Shown here: piece after piece, positions 20,383 to 31,000 of the stretch
Layout of the letters: each line of letters begins with the position of its first letter
Position numbering within the stretch: the first letter of the stretch is position 1
Assembly (NCBI GenBank): GCA_037355855.1
Contig: CM074759.1
Span: 4,030,001-4,094,000, forward strand
Length of the DNA: 64,000 bases
Reading direction: 5' to 3'
From: Pseudo-nitzschia pungens
Lineage: Eukaryota; Bacillariophyta; Bacillariophyceae; Bacillariales; Bacillariaceae
Made by a program: the position numbers and the translations under genes
Notes under the pieces: model-generated
The model's database searches: none
Told to the model about the DNA's origin: nothing
What the model saw: the letters and a program-made list of their open reading frames with translations, nothing else

Positions 20383-22218
20383 TAATAATAATAATGATAT
20401 ACTTATTCAAGTAGGAAAATCCACCGAAGGTGGTTAAAAGCTACTCAGTCTGTAACCAGACTTTATTGTCGCCTCAATTGAAGAGTCAGGACCCCAAGTT
20501 GTAGAACGACGCGTTGCCTCAACCATGGGGGATTTAGGCCCCAGGTTGTAAAGACGACTATTTGGCAAACGAACCTTGGTAAGAAATAGGAAAAAACAAA
20601 CCAGTCCAGAGCACAACAGACACTGCTGTTGCAAAGCGTACAGGAGACGGGGTAACAAGAACGTGAAAGGGAAAGACACAAGAAAAGCTGTCCCTTGAAT
20701 GCTGCTGTAAAGCATCAGTAATGCTAGTGGTCAGCCAACACAAGCAAAACCCTTCCCGAGATACATAGTATCAGTAATGCAAGTGGTCAGCATACAAAAG
20801 CAATCTGCTCTCTGAATGCTTGATGGCAGCATCAGTAATGCAGTAGTCAGCCCCAAACACATTCCTTACCGAAAGAACACAAGCAAAATTTCCCAGGTAA
20901 TGCTTGTACCAAATTCGTAACAGGAGCTGCTGTCCCCCTGTTAGAACTTTGTAGTAGCACATGCTCGAAAACACTTAGAGACAGTGGAGCCTACTACCAA
21001 ATTTGTAGAATGAACTTGCTCTCCCGTAGTAGCTTGGAAACACGGCCTTTAAGTGATAACACTTATGAACCATCAGGGCTGTAGCCTTGAAAACAGGTCG
21101 CAGCTGTACTGTGAGCTGGAGGGGTATATGTAGGTGGTGAAGCGTTAAGTAACCTGTACTTAGCGGCTTTGGGGCTTGGGTCAGAAAAACAGTAGGACCT
21201 TAAGCGAAAACACTTATGGTCCAGCAGGGCAGTAGACTTGAAAACAGATGACAGTTGAAGAATGCACCTGAGAGGGTTATGTAGGTAGAATAGCCTTAAG
21301 CAAGCTGTACTTAGCGGCTGTTGGGCTTGGGTCAGGAAATAGTAGGACCTTAAGCGAAAACACTTATGGTCCAGCAGGGCAGTAGACTTGAAAACAGATG
21401 ACAATTATACTGTACACCTGAGGGGTATATGTAGGTGGTGGAGCCTTAAGCAAAACTGTACTTAGCGGCTTTGGGGCTTGGGTCAAAAAACAGTAGGACC
21501 ATAAGCGAAACACTTATGGTCCAACAGGGCAGTAGACTTGAAAACAGATGACATTTAAACTGTACACCTGAGAGGGTTATGTAGCTGGTGGAGCCTTAAG
21601 CAAACTGTACTTAGCGGCTTTGGGGCTTGGGTCAGAAAACAGTAGGACCATAAGTGAAAACACTTAGGGTCCAGCAGGGCAATGGACTTGAAAACAGATG
21701 ACAGCTGGAATTTCTTGTAGAAATATTCCTACAGTGGAAGGGGCTGTTCGTGAACTACACCTTGAAAAGACTTAGGGGACTTAGCAAGGAACCTTGAACA
21801 ATGTAGAACGTTAAGTGGGAATCACTTAGGAAGCTTGGAAACAATGTAGAACATTAAGTATAAGATATACTTAAGGGCCTTGAGGGTGGAGCTTGGAAAC
21901 AGATCGAAGCAGTGAAGCAGTACGTAAGACGGCAACAGTATTTGCGAATTGCTGTAGAATCTGTACTGGAGGTGCTGTAGAAATTATGTGTCGGTTTTGT
22001 TTTGGTGCCGCTGTTATGCAACCAAATGAAGCAGCCAGCAACGGAACTGATAGCAGAAACGAAGAGCGTAGGTCTTGGTTAATACATGTAGGTCCTGGGG
22101 TTGTGATTGGGGGTGTAGAAGGGAGCGAGATATTGCATGGTAAAGTTGTGTAGAAATCTACGTATTTTTAGTACTGGAACATCGGAACGTCGGACAAAAT
22201 GCGCGATGCGCAAATTGT
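20383..22218 (-). mobile_element. ORF-less LINE derivative, copy A
   Basis: On the minus strand it starts with ACAATTTGCGCATCGCGC..., matching the 5' ends of copies B and C. It continues through a structured 5'UTR with tandem hairpin modules and passes straight into the LINE 3' end with its two hairpins (20447-20462 and 20421-20433) and a (TAT)n tail. There is no ORF1 or ORF2. It is flanked by a 19-bp target duplication with one mismatch (CCCCTATGAGACGCTCTAA at 20364-20382; C for T at 22219-22237). It would need a LINE RT in trans. Confidence 0.88.
21035..21830 (-). repeat. Tandem 5'UTR hairpin modules of LINE copy A
   Basis: About five modules of ~150 bp. On the element strand each carries TGTTTTCAAGTCTACTGCCC, then TAAGTGTTTTCGCTTA or a variant, then a CCCAAGCCCCAAAGCCGCTAA-like stretch. 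The TAAGTG-TTTT-CGCTTA core folds into a 6-bp stem with one G-U pair. Copies lie near 21040, 21199, 21350, 21500 and 21650, with weaker ones outside. Confidence 0.85.
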
Positions 22219-22835
22219 CCCCTACGAGACGCTCTAAATGATTATTGAATCCCACATGTGCTCCAATACACAAGAATATATAAGTAATATTCATGTACAG
22301 ATACTGAATATTCAACAAATATCAAGATAAACAAAGATTCCCGTGACTCAACGAATATTGATATTATGCCCGATGAATAATGTATCATTATTCGATCATT
22401 CATCCATACTCAAGAAATCATTCCCATCTCGTGAAGTATTCATCCATTCTCTTTGTAACACAATTATTAACCTTTCATCTTTAAAAATACCTCTATCCCG
22501 TATTACTCCATCTAATTCTACCTTAGACCGTAACACAGTAATCACTGTTTGCTTTTAAAGTAGAAACAGAACCATCTCAGTACTGAATCCAAAACATCCT
22601 TTATCCTAAACAACAGGGATACATCGATACCCTGACAAGCAAAAAGAAATAACATTGATCGAAATCTACAAACGATCGAAAGCACCGATCGAACAAAACG
22701 ATCGAAACAAGAACCTCCGAAATTCCGATACAAATCGATCGAACGCTCCACAAAGCAATTCAAATCTCCGATCGATCGCAATCTCCAACCGAATTGATTG
22801 AATGCCAAATCGATCAAAACTCCGACCCAAGAAAC

Positions 22836-23899
22836 ATGGCAGGACTTTACAGAGCTCCTCCAATCCCTTACAAGAGAGCCTTTGACAGCTCCAATCCCAA
22901 GCTTATTACGCTAACAGTTTACAACGCTGAAGACCAAGAAGACAGTGTCAAAGTCCCTCTATTCACTGACGCAGGAGGACTAGAAGAACTCCTACATACC
23001 GAAGAAGCCTTCCAAAACGCAGCAGAAGATCTCGATCTTTCAACAAACAAATGCATCAAATATTTTGGTCAATGCCTTTGCATCGATGCCCAAACCACGT
23101 GGAGAGCCTTAACAAAAAGCCAACGTGATTATCCAACTACAAGAAATGGATACAACAGCATTTTCTCAGCCTTATCAAACAATACTGCAGCGCCGAAGAT
23201 GCAAAAGACATCATGCACACTTATCTCCGAACTTGTAAAAAACCAAGCAACGTTTCATGCAAAGACCATGCAAACCGAATGGAGCAGCTCTTCAAATACA
23301 CTGCAAAACTACAAGGCTTTGCTGCTGATCTAAACCAACTACAACAAATGACTATCCTGCTCCACAGCTTTCCCAATGAATGGATTGAAGACTATTGCAG
23401 AATCCACAAAGGAATCCGGCCACAAACAACTGTACAATTCATAGTGGACCATATGAGCTCCCTTGAGCGGTTAAGCAAAAGGAACTCCATCGATAATCCA
23501 TACAACTCTGATATAAACAGCGTCAGCAACAGCTCTGATTCGGACGCTGAAAGCAACAGCGCTAATTCAGACAGTGACAGCAACGCTGAATCTGAAGACG
23601 AAGACAAAGAAGAACAAACAAGCAATAATCACACCAGCAAGCGCAAGTACAATAATCCCTGCAGAATTACAGGCCATGATCATGATTGGTCTGAATGCCC
23701 ACAAAATAAATATTCCAAAAGAAATAAGAGCAATAGCAGCAACAACAGTACTGCTTCAGCTTCTGGCAATGAAACTAGAAGCACTGCTTCCAATGAATCC
23801 TTCCAAGCTTACATCAAGCAAGCAATGGAATCCTATTGCATGGAACATGGCGGATGCGTCGAAAGAAACTTCGATGGCAGTCCTACGTGGCAACCATAG
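22836..23899 (+). pseudogene. LTR-retrotransposon gag, one frameshift
   Basis: Capsid/nucleocapsid-type protein of the gag-only family. The start at 22836 (MAGLYRAPPIPYK) is the same in all copies. A single-base loss near 23160-23190 shifts the frame; the rest continues from about 23213 in the next frame to 23899. The N-terminal part (VKVPLFTDAGGLEELLHTEE) is the conserved block. The C-terminal part has a Ser/Asp/Glu/Asn-rich stretch and a zinc-knuckle-like CRITGHDHDWSEC. Without the shift it would be roughly 350 residues. It resembles gags of diatom Copia-type elements, but that lineage call is inference. Confidence 0.82.
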
Positions 23900-24796
23900 C
23901 CACCAAACCAAACAACAATATACGGATCATGAATCCAGCACCGTGCCTTCAGCTCCACTGGGCCTGTTGCCAGTACAGCACAGCTGTCTGGGATGACGCA
24001 TGGAGGCGAACTCCCAAGAGGGGAAGGAACCTACAGAGATGAGCCCTGTTGCAACAAATAAAATGTTCAAACTAAATACAAGCGCTCAAGACCGATCCAG
24101 AGTGACGGCAACAATCAACCGAATCAAATAAAAATAACAGATTCAAATGGCAGATAAATAAAGCAAGAGATCTGGACGCGGATCGACTTGCAAGGGTACA
24201 GACGCTAAAGCCATGAATCAATCAATCAAATCGAATCATATATTGATATTGATATCAATATCGATAAGGGGACATACGCAAAACAAAATAATCAATCGAT
24301 AGGGTACAGCAACAATAACAAGGATAACCTTGTTCCGGACAAACAAAGGGTCCACAGAGAGCTCCAAAAATAATAGAGCAATCCCACAAAATCCACATTC
24401 AAAACCCACAGAGGTGCTCTGGAGTTACAAAATTCAAAACTCCAGTAGACTGCTGCAAACACACCCAAATCACGACCAGCAAGGTATACGGCAAATCGTA
24501 ACTGAATTTAACATCCACTCAATATCTCACTAACAATGCATCCCCTCTCTGCTTTACACATACAATCGCAGATATGGCAAGCAACACATCCAACGCTCTG
24601 GCTTTTCACCTACCTTAACTCCTATTACAGGAGGTGTTTTTATGCCTACGAGCAATCGATTTCAAACATCAACTTAATTTCAAAATCAGCTCCACTACCC
24701 CAAGAGGTACATCACAGTTGGGGGAGGAAAAGAATTTTCTTTGACTCTTTTTCTATTTTTAACAATATGTTGTTATGAAACTCCAAGCACGATAAA
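23900..24796. other. No gene seen
   Basis: AT-rich sequence between the gag pseudogene and a relict gypsy gag. A short self-complementary tract (TTGATATTGATATCAATATC) lies around 24243-24262. No pol domain of the LTR family is recognisable even though one would be expected here in an autonomous copy. Confidence 0.5.
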
Positions 24797-25468
24797 GAAC
24801 AAGAAACAAATCAAAGAACAAGAAGACTGGAACATTATGGAAAAAAAAACTTTTCTGGAAAATTTCCATTTTCATGCGCGCAACTACTCTCAAAAAAATC
24901 TTAGGGCAATAACGGCTCTTCTATATTTTTAATTAATAATTAAAAAAGAGCGACCATAATTTAACGGTCTTCAACCGTCATCTTTGTCCTCAAAAAACGA
25001 TTGTCCTCAAAACGTGTCCTCAACGATTTTGTCCTCAACAGACTGTCCTCAACCATTATGTCCTCAACAATTATGTCCTCAACATTTTGTCCTCAACCTC
25101 AATGTTGAAGTCATAGAGGTTGAGGACATAATGGTTGAGGACAGTCTGTTGAGGACAAAATCGTTGAGGACAGTCTGTTGAGGACAAAATCGTTGAGGAC
25201 ACTTTTTGAGGACACGTTTTGAGGACAGTTTTGAGGACACTCTAAGTTCTCCTACAGCCGTTAAAGTGGATATACAGCGAACAATAGACGTTAAAAATAC
25301 GTTAATTTTATCGCGCGCAACACGCGCGTGAACATGGAAATTTTCTCAAAAAAACGTTTTTCCATAATGTTCCTGGCCAGAGGATGCCACAGCAGTGAAG
25401 ATGAGCGTTGACAGCAAGAACGGAGGAGTAGCCTTCAGCAACTACTTGAAGGTACTCAGTGGTACTGA
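24797..25468 (+). pseudogene. Relict Ty3/gypsy gag fragment interrupted by Foldback element 2
   Basis: Bases 25372-25468 translate to a close relative of the gypsy gag at 26628 (PEDATAV-KMSVDS then GGVAFSNYLKVLSGTE). The codons for Glu-Asp-Trp just before the Foldback element (about 24820-24830) supply the preceding residues. The fragment ends abruptly where an LTR begins at 25470. Only about 35 codons can be recognised. Confidence 0.7.
24831..25371. mobile_element. Foldback-type element 2 (541 bp)
   Basis: Begins AACATTATGG and ends CCATAATGTT. The outer arms share a GGAAAATTTCCA / TGGAAATTTTC inverted repeat and GCGCGC. The inner part (24985-25240) is a palindrome of ~15-bp units with core TGTCCTCAA / TTGAGGACA. 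It splits the Glu-Asp-Trp / Pro-Glu-Asp codons of a gypsy gag relict. The flanks show CTGG on both sides (possibly ACTGG/CCTGG), consistent with a 4-5 bp target duplication. No ORF. Confidence 0.85.
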
Positions 25469-25661
25469 ATGTTACATGTTAGCGTAGCTAGTATGGGCAC
25501 GCATGAATAATAATACAATTTGCGCGAAGCGCATTTTGTCCAACGTTCCGATGTTCCAGTACTAAACATACGTAGATTTCTACACACATTTACCATGCAA
25601 TATCTCGCTCCCTTCTACACCCCCAATCACAATACCAGGACCTACATGTATTAACCAAGAC

Positions 25662-25852
25662 TGCCGTGCACCGGAATACAGTCACGAACCCGTTCGTGAT
25701 TGGATTAAGGATAAGGATTGGATTACGATTAGCGAGTCTCTGGAATCGCCGATTTCGAGACTGCTGAATCCAATAGCAGATAGACTAAATGATAGAGCTC
25801 ACAATTTGCATATCACTACTATTCTAATCACTAGTAGACCCGGGGTATGGCA
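25662..25852 (+). repeat. Gypsy 5' LTR
   Basis: 191 bp, TG...CA ends, with no difference seen from the 3' LTR. It should hold the promoter and polyadenylation signals, but none is obvious by eye. Directly after it comes GATTTTAAAATC, a 12-bp perfect palindrome, where a tRNA primer site would be expected. Confidence 0.95.
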
Positions 25853-26627
25853 TGATTTTAAAATCAAGCTGAGCGCTGACGACCATGAGCAGAAAGGAAC
25901 CGATCGGCCTAGGGACCGACGAGACCGAAAGACTGCCGGAAAATGGAGGCGCAGAGAAGCAAAAACAGGGAGAAGGATATCCAGTGTCTGCAGCACAAGG
26001 AAGACCGACCCCAGCAACTGTTGGCGCCCAAAGAAGGGAGCAACAGCAGCAACAGAGACACCTAAGGACCTAAACAGGACCATGGTCGACAATAAAAGAA
26101 ATAATCGAAAATAATGAGTATCGAAAAAGTGACACATAATCCAGTGAGTGGACTAATTGGACCAACACTGAGTGGACGGACAGACCAAAAAGGGTATGCC
26201 GACCAAAACCAGAACATATAAATATCCGGACAGGTATAAAATAAATACCTAAACACCACTAAATCCCACGGGAGACAGGAGGTGGGACCGGCCCGGTGAT
26301 TGCTTAATAGGGAAGCAACGCCGGAGAACCACGGGAATCGAATCCCACGAAATAAAAACAGAAACAACTCCGGAGAACCACAGGATTCCCGGGAACTAAA
26401 GAGAGAAACAACTCCCACCACTGGACAAGCCTAAAGCAAAATCAGTTACAACACGGAATAACGTGTATTACGAAAGGGGAAAATCAGTTACAACACGGGA
26501 TATCGTGTAGACAAAGAGGAAACTGGAGCAAACTGAAACAACCACTTTTTGCTCATTTCCACCCCAAATAACAACTTACAGAAATACTGTAACTAAACTA
26601 AAGTAAATAAAAAGAAACTGATTAACC
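25853..26627 (+). other. Gypsy 5' leader (UTR)
   Basis: 775 nt between the LTR and the gag start. It starts with the 12-bp palindrome, which is also present in the deleted copy at 57533. No classical tRNA-Met primer-binding sequence (TGGTATCAGAGC-like) is seen. Short frames in it are not conserved with the second copy beyond nucleotide similarity. Confidence 0.6.
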
Positions 26628-28025
26628 ATGGCGTCTAAAGGAACTAAACAGAAACCCTTCAACTTTACACGAGAGGACTGGCCGGAAGATGCCACCACCG
26701 TGAAAATGAGTATCGACTCAGAAAAAGGAGGGGTAGCCTTCAGTGACTATCTGAAGGTACTCACCGGCACTGAAAGACCGGAACTCTTTATCATCTGGAA
26801 AAGAGACTTTGACCAGAAAATTGCTGGCAATGACAAACTCCAAGGAGACCAGAAACTGGACGTCCTCCAGAGGGTCCTCTCCAACGAGGCACTCTCTATC
26901 GTCCAAATGACTCTAGGCCGGTCCTACTATGCCGAACCAGGTCACAAGACACACAACAACAAACTGGTCCAAAAACGGATCCAAAAGGTCGAAACAACCG
27001 ACCTAACCACAGAAGCTCCCGCTGGCACGACCAAGGAGCCAGTCGAAGGGAACTCCACCCAAAAGACCGACAAACCGACTGCCACGGCAAAATCGGACGA
27101 GGAAACGGAGCCCGAGGACCTCGGCACTCCAATCCCCAAAAAGAAGGTACCCGATGCCCTCACAAAGTACTACCAATCAGAGGAGTACAAAAAGGATGTC
27201 ATTGAGGAATGCATGTACGCCCTCAAGCTGAAAGTCTTTGGCAATGACATGAACGGGAAACGCTCGTACATCCTCCTCCGCCGCTTTATGCGGGGGATGC
27301 GAGTCGACATGAAACACGGCATCCGAGCCTGGGCCAACCGAATGGCCGAACTACAAAGCTATCTACCAGAATGTCTCTGGGAAAGTGGCGCCGCCACAGG
27401 AATGGCACCTTCCAGCTTCACTCACGACGAGATGAAGGAAATCCTGGACACCAGCATGACCCACACCCAAAGGGACAAACTGGAACACATTGGATGGGAT
27501 GTCTTTGCCCATTCCCTCAACACCACGATCGACAAACTCGAAAACTTGGAAACCACCATCCGAAACGAAGAAGAACTTCGCAAACGGATCACCGAACTGG
27601 AAAAACAAAACGGTGGCACCAAGAAGAACTCCAAGGCCACTTCTGGGGGAGGAAACAGCAAGTCTCCCAACAAAAAGAAGCGCCCAATGGACAACAATAA
27701 GCAACTTTGCAAAATCTGTGGCAAGACCCACGCCGGCAAATGCTGGAAACTAACCGGAGGACCACCCAAGAAGGGGAAATTCGACCGGGAAACCATCAAT
27801 CTGCTCAAGGAGCATTTTGTGGCAAAAGAAGACTCAGACAACGAGCAACAATCCAAACCCCACTGGGGAAGGAACCTCTCCAACCACGAGTACTCCTATG
27901 TACTGGCCACGGCCCAAGCTGATCATGAAGTCTCTGACGACGAGATTGATATCTCCGACAGGGACCTCAAGGAGTACCGGAGAAAATACAGAAAAACCTT
28001 CAAGAAGAAAGGATCCCACAAATGA
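26628..28025 (+). CDS. Gypsy Gag
   Basis: A 465-residue capsid/nucleocapsid protein that packages the element RNA. The start ACCATGG is a good eukaryotic context. The N-terminal half carries VAFSDYLKVLTGTERPELF and the DFDQKIAGNDKL block. The middle is charged and low in complexity (Thr/Lys/Glu). Near the C-terminus is a zinc knuckle, CKICGKTHAGKC (C-X2-C-X3-H-X3-C, slightly shorter than the retroviral spacing), followed by an acidic tail and a basic end. The frame ends with TGA at 28023-28025, immediately followed in the same frame by the pol ATG. Confidence 0.95.
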   Translation: MASKGTKQKPFNFTREDWPEDATTVKMSIDSEKGGVAFSDYLKVLTGTERPELFIIWKRDFDQKIAGNDKLQGDQKLDVLQRVLSNEALSIVQMTLGRSYYAEPGHKTHNNKLVQKRIQKVETTDLTTEAPAGTTKEPVEGNSTQKTDKPTATAKSDEETEPEDLGTPIPKKKVPDALTKYYQSEEYKKDVIEECMYALKLKVFGNDMNGKRSYILLRRFMRGMRVDMKHGIRAWANRMAELQSYLPECLWESGAATGMAPSSFTHDEMKEILDTSMTHTQRDKLEHIGWDVFAHSLNTTIDKLENLETTIRNEEELRKRITELEKQNGGTKKNSKATSGGGNSKSPNKKKRPMDNNKQLCKICGKTHAGKCWKLTGGPPKKGKFDRETINLLKEHFVAKEDSDNEQQSKPHWGRNLSNHEYSYVLATAQADHEVSDDEIDISDRDLKEYRRKYRKTFKKKGSHK

Positions 28026-31000
28026 ATGGCCGACACCATCCACACCGGACCACGCATAATCAACCGATTTGCAGATGTCTGTGTGGAGGTGTTGGACCAC
28101 AAGGGAAGGGGGAGGATGCTCCGGGGCCTTCTGGACTCAGGATGCTCCAAGTCCATAATCCTAAAACACTTTGTCGACCGAAGTCAACTTACGAACCGGG
28201 ACCAACGATCTGTTACCTATAATACCTATGGGGGCAAATTTCGAACAAAGTCTGCGGCTTCAGTGGGACTAAGGCTGATAGAATTCTCAAACTCAAAGAC
28301 CATTAAATGGACCTTCCAAGTGGATGAGTACCATCACCACGAGGAGGTGCCCTATGACATGATCATAGGATCCGACCTGATGGCACAAATGGGACTGGAT
28401 ATCAAATACAGCTCCCAGACAGTCACATGGCAGGGTGACTCCATCCCCATGAAGGGAATGGGGGAGCTCTCCGACCCGGACAAATGTGAGGCAGTATTCT
28501 TTGCCAACACCCAAAGTCCAATCCTCCAACAGGAGGAGGAAAGGCAAGCCAAAATTCTGGACGCAGACTACTCCAAAGTAGATATAGACTCCATGGTCAA
28601 TGACCTGGATATCACAGACGCGTCTAAGGGAGCCTTGAAGAACACATTGAAGAAGTTCCCTACACTCTTCGGAGGGGGTCTGGGACTGCTCAAGAACATT
28701 GAACCGGTATCTATCGAACTCCAACCAGGCGTTAAACCGGTCCGGCAGAGGTACTACTCCGTACCCCATGCCTTTGAACAAGCACTCCGGAAGGAAATCA
28801 ACAGACTCTGTGATATCGGAGTCCTGGAGAAACTTCCACATGATGATGACTCACCATGGGCATCTCCCACCTTTTGTCAACCCAAAAAGACAGGGGACAT
28901 TCGCGTGCTCACGGACTTCCGTAAAATGAATGCAGCCATTCAAAGGAAGCCGTTCCCACTACCACGAATAGGGGAAACAATCCAACGTCTGCAGAAATTC
29001 AAATCTGCGACAGCTCTGGACCTCTCTCAAGGCTATTACACCATACCCATCTGCAAGGAGAGCCAGAAAATCTGCTCCACAATCCTACCATGGGGGAAGT
29101 ATGCCTACAAGCGATTGGCTATGGGGATCGCATGCGCACCGGATATCTTCCAGTCCGTCATGATGAACCTACTCGGCGACCTGGACTATGTCCTCGTCTA
29201 CATCGACGACATCTTAATCATCCAACGCGAGGGGGAGTCTGAACAGGATCACCTCGACAAAATCGATACAGTCCTACAGAGACTGGATGACGCGGGCTTT
29301 CGAGCCAACCTAAGAAAATCCTTCTTCATGCAAAAAGAAGTGGAATATCTGGGATTCCTCTTAACAACAGAGGGCATTCAACCCCAGCCAAAGAAGCTGG
29401 AGGCGATGAAGCGCCTGGAGGCCCCCAAGAACACCAAGCAACTCAAGATGTTCCTTGGGATGGTCAATTTTTACAGGGACATGTGGAAGCGCCGCTCCCA
29501 CATCCTTGCTCCCCTCAACAAGCTCGCAGGAAAGAAGGGCAAAATGAACTGGTACTGGGGACCAGCAGAGCAGAAAGCTTTCATGGAGGCGAAGAGGATG
29601 CTCGCCGACGAAGCGAAACTCGCATTCCCGGATTTTACGAAACCATTTCATCTCTACTCAGACGCCAGCGACAGGCAGCTCGGCGCAACCGTATGCCAAG
29701 ATGGCAAACCCCTTGGTTTCTACACAAGGAAACTGAACTCAGCGCAGCTCAACTACACTGTCGGGGAAAAAGAACTCCTTGGTATAGTGGAAGGCTTAAA
29801 AGCGTTTGAAGGAATCCTACGAGGACAAGATGTAACCATTCACACGGACCATCTGAACCTGCTATACCAGCAGATGCCTACACAGCGAATGGTACGATGG
29901 CGACTTCTCATGGAGGAGTTCCATCCGATAGTCAAACACGTGGCTGGCAAAGAAAATGATGCAGCAGACGCGTTGTCCCGACTGGACATCACAGATGACC
30001 CAGCAGACATGGTGGAATGGCTACCACCAAATAAACCCCTCACCTACGCGGATGAGGAAGCGCACCTCCGGCAACTCCTATTCCCACTTGGAGAAACACC
30101 GGAAGAATTCCAGGGCAATAGTGCATTCCCACTTGCTCCGGACATGATTCAGTTCTACCAACAGAAGGACACGGAAATCATGAATGCTTTGGAAAAAGAC
30201 AAAGGCCTAACCACCAAAAATGTGGAAGGTTTCAGTCTCATCCACAAAGAAGGCAAAATCCTGATTCCCGACAAGCTCAAACAAAGAGTGATGGAGTGGT
30301 ACCACACCATGTTGGTACACCCGGGAGAAAAGAGAATGGAACAGAGCATACGCTCAGTCTTCACCTGGAAAGGCCTACGAAAGGACGTCCAGGACCTCTG
30401 TAAGCACTGTCACACGTGCCAGATGTTTAAAAAGAGTGGCCGGAAGAAGTATGGACTACTACCGGAAAAAGCAGCTGAGGTCATCAAATGGCAAAGGGTC
30501 AATGTGGACCTCTGGGGACCTGCAACTGTTCACAACAAAAATGGTAAAGACTACCAAATCCATGTCCTCACCATGGTGGATCCAGTGACCGGATGGTTTG
30601 AACTGGCTCACCTGAAGGACTCCCCAAACGCAGCAGAAACTCAACGATTGTTGGACAGTACATGGCTGGCAAGATATCCGCGCCCAAAAGAAATTGGCTT
30701 TGATGGTGGGAGTGAGTTCAAAGCAGAGTTCCAAGAGCTCTGCGAGAACATGGGGATGAAAAGAAAGCCCAGTGGGGCATGGAATCCGCAATCCAACTCA
30801 GTGTTGGAAAGGATCCACCAGGTGTTAAAGGACTGCTTGTTATCCTTCGACCTGGAAAACAGGGACCTCCACGAGAAGGACCCTTTTGAGGAATTCACCA
30901 CCAAGGCAGCATATGCCATCAGAAGTGCCATCCACACCACCCTGGGGTACTCCCCAGCGCAACTGGTGTTTGGTAGAGACATGTTCATGCCGGTGAACTT

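Larger units (their letters stand above)
20343..24060 (+). mobile_element. Gag-only LTR element 2 (5' LTR plus gag; 3' LTR not found)
   Basis: The LTR begins TGTGACGGGC at 20343 and ends CGTAACA at 22535. It is interrupted by LINE derivative A (20383-22218). The conserved internal start CAGTAATCACTGTTTGC follows, then a leader and a broken gag (22836-23899). After the gag comes about 150 bp that may be family sequence, but no pol domain and no second LTR can be recognised. The right boundary is uncertain. Confidence 0.7.
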
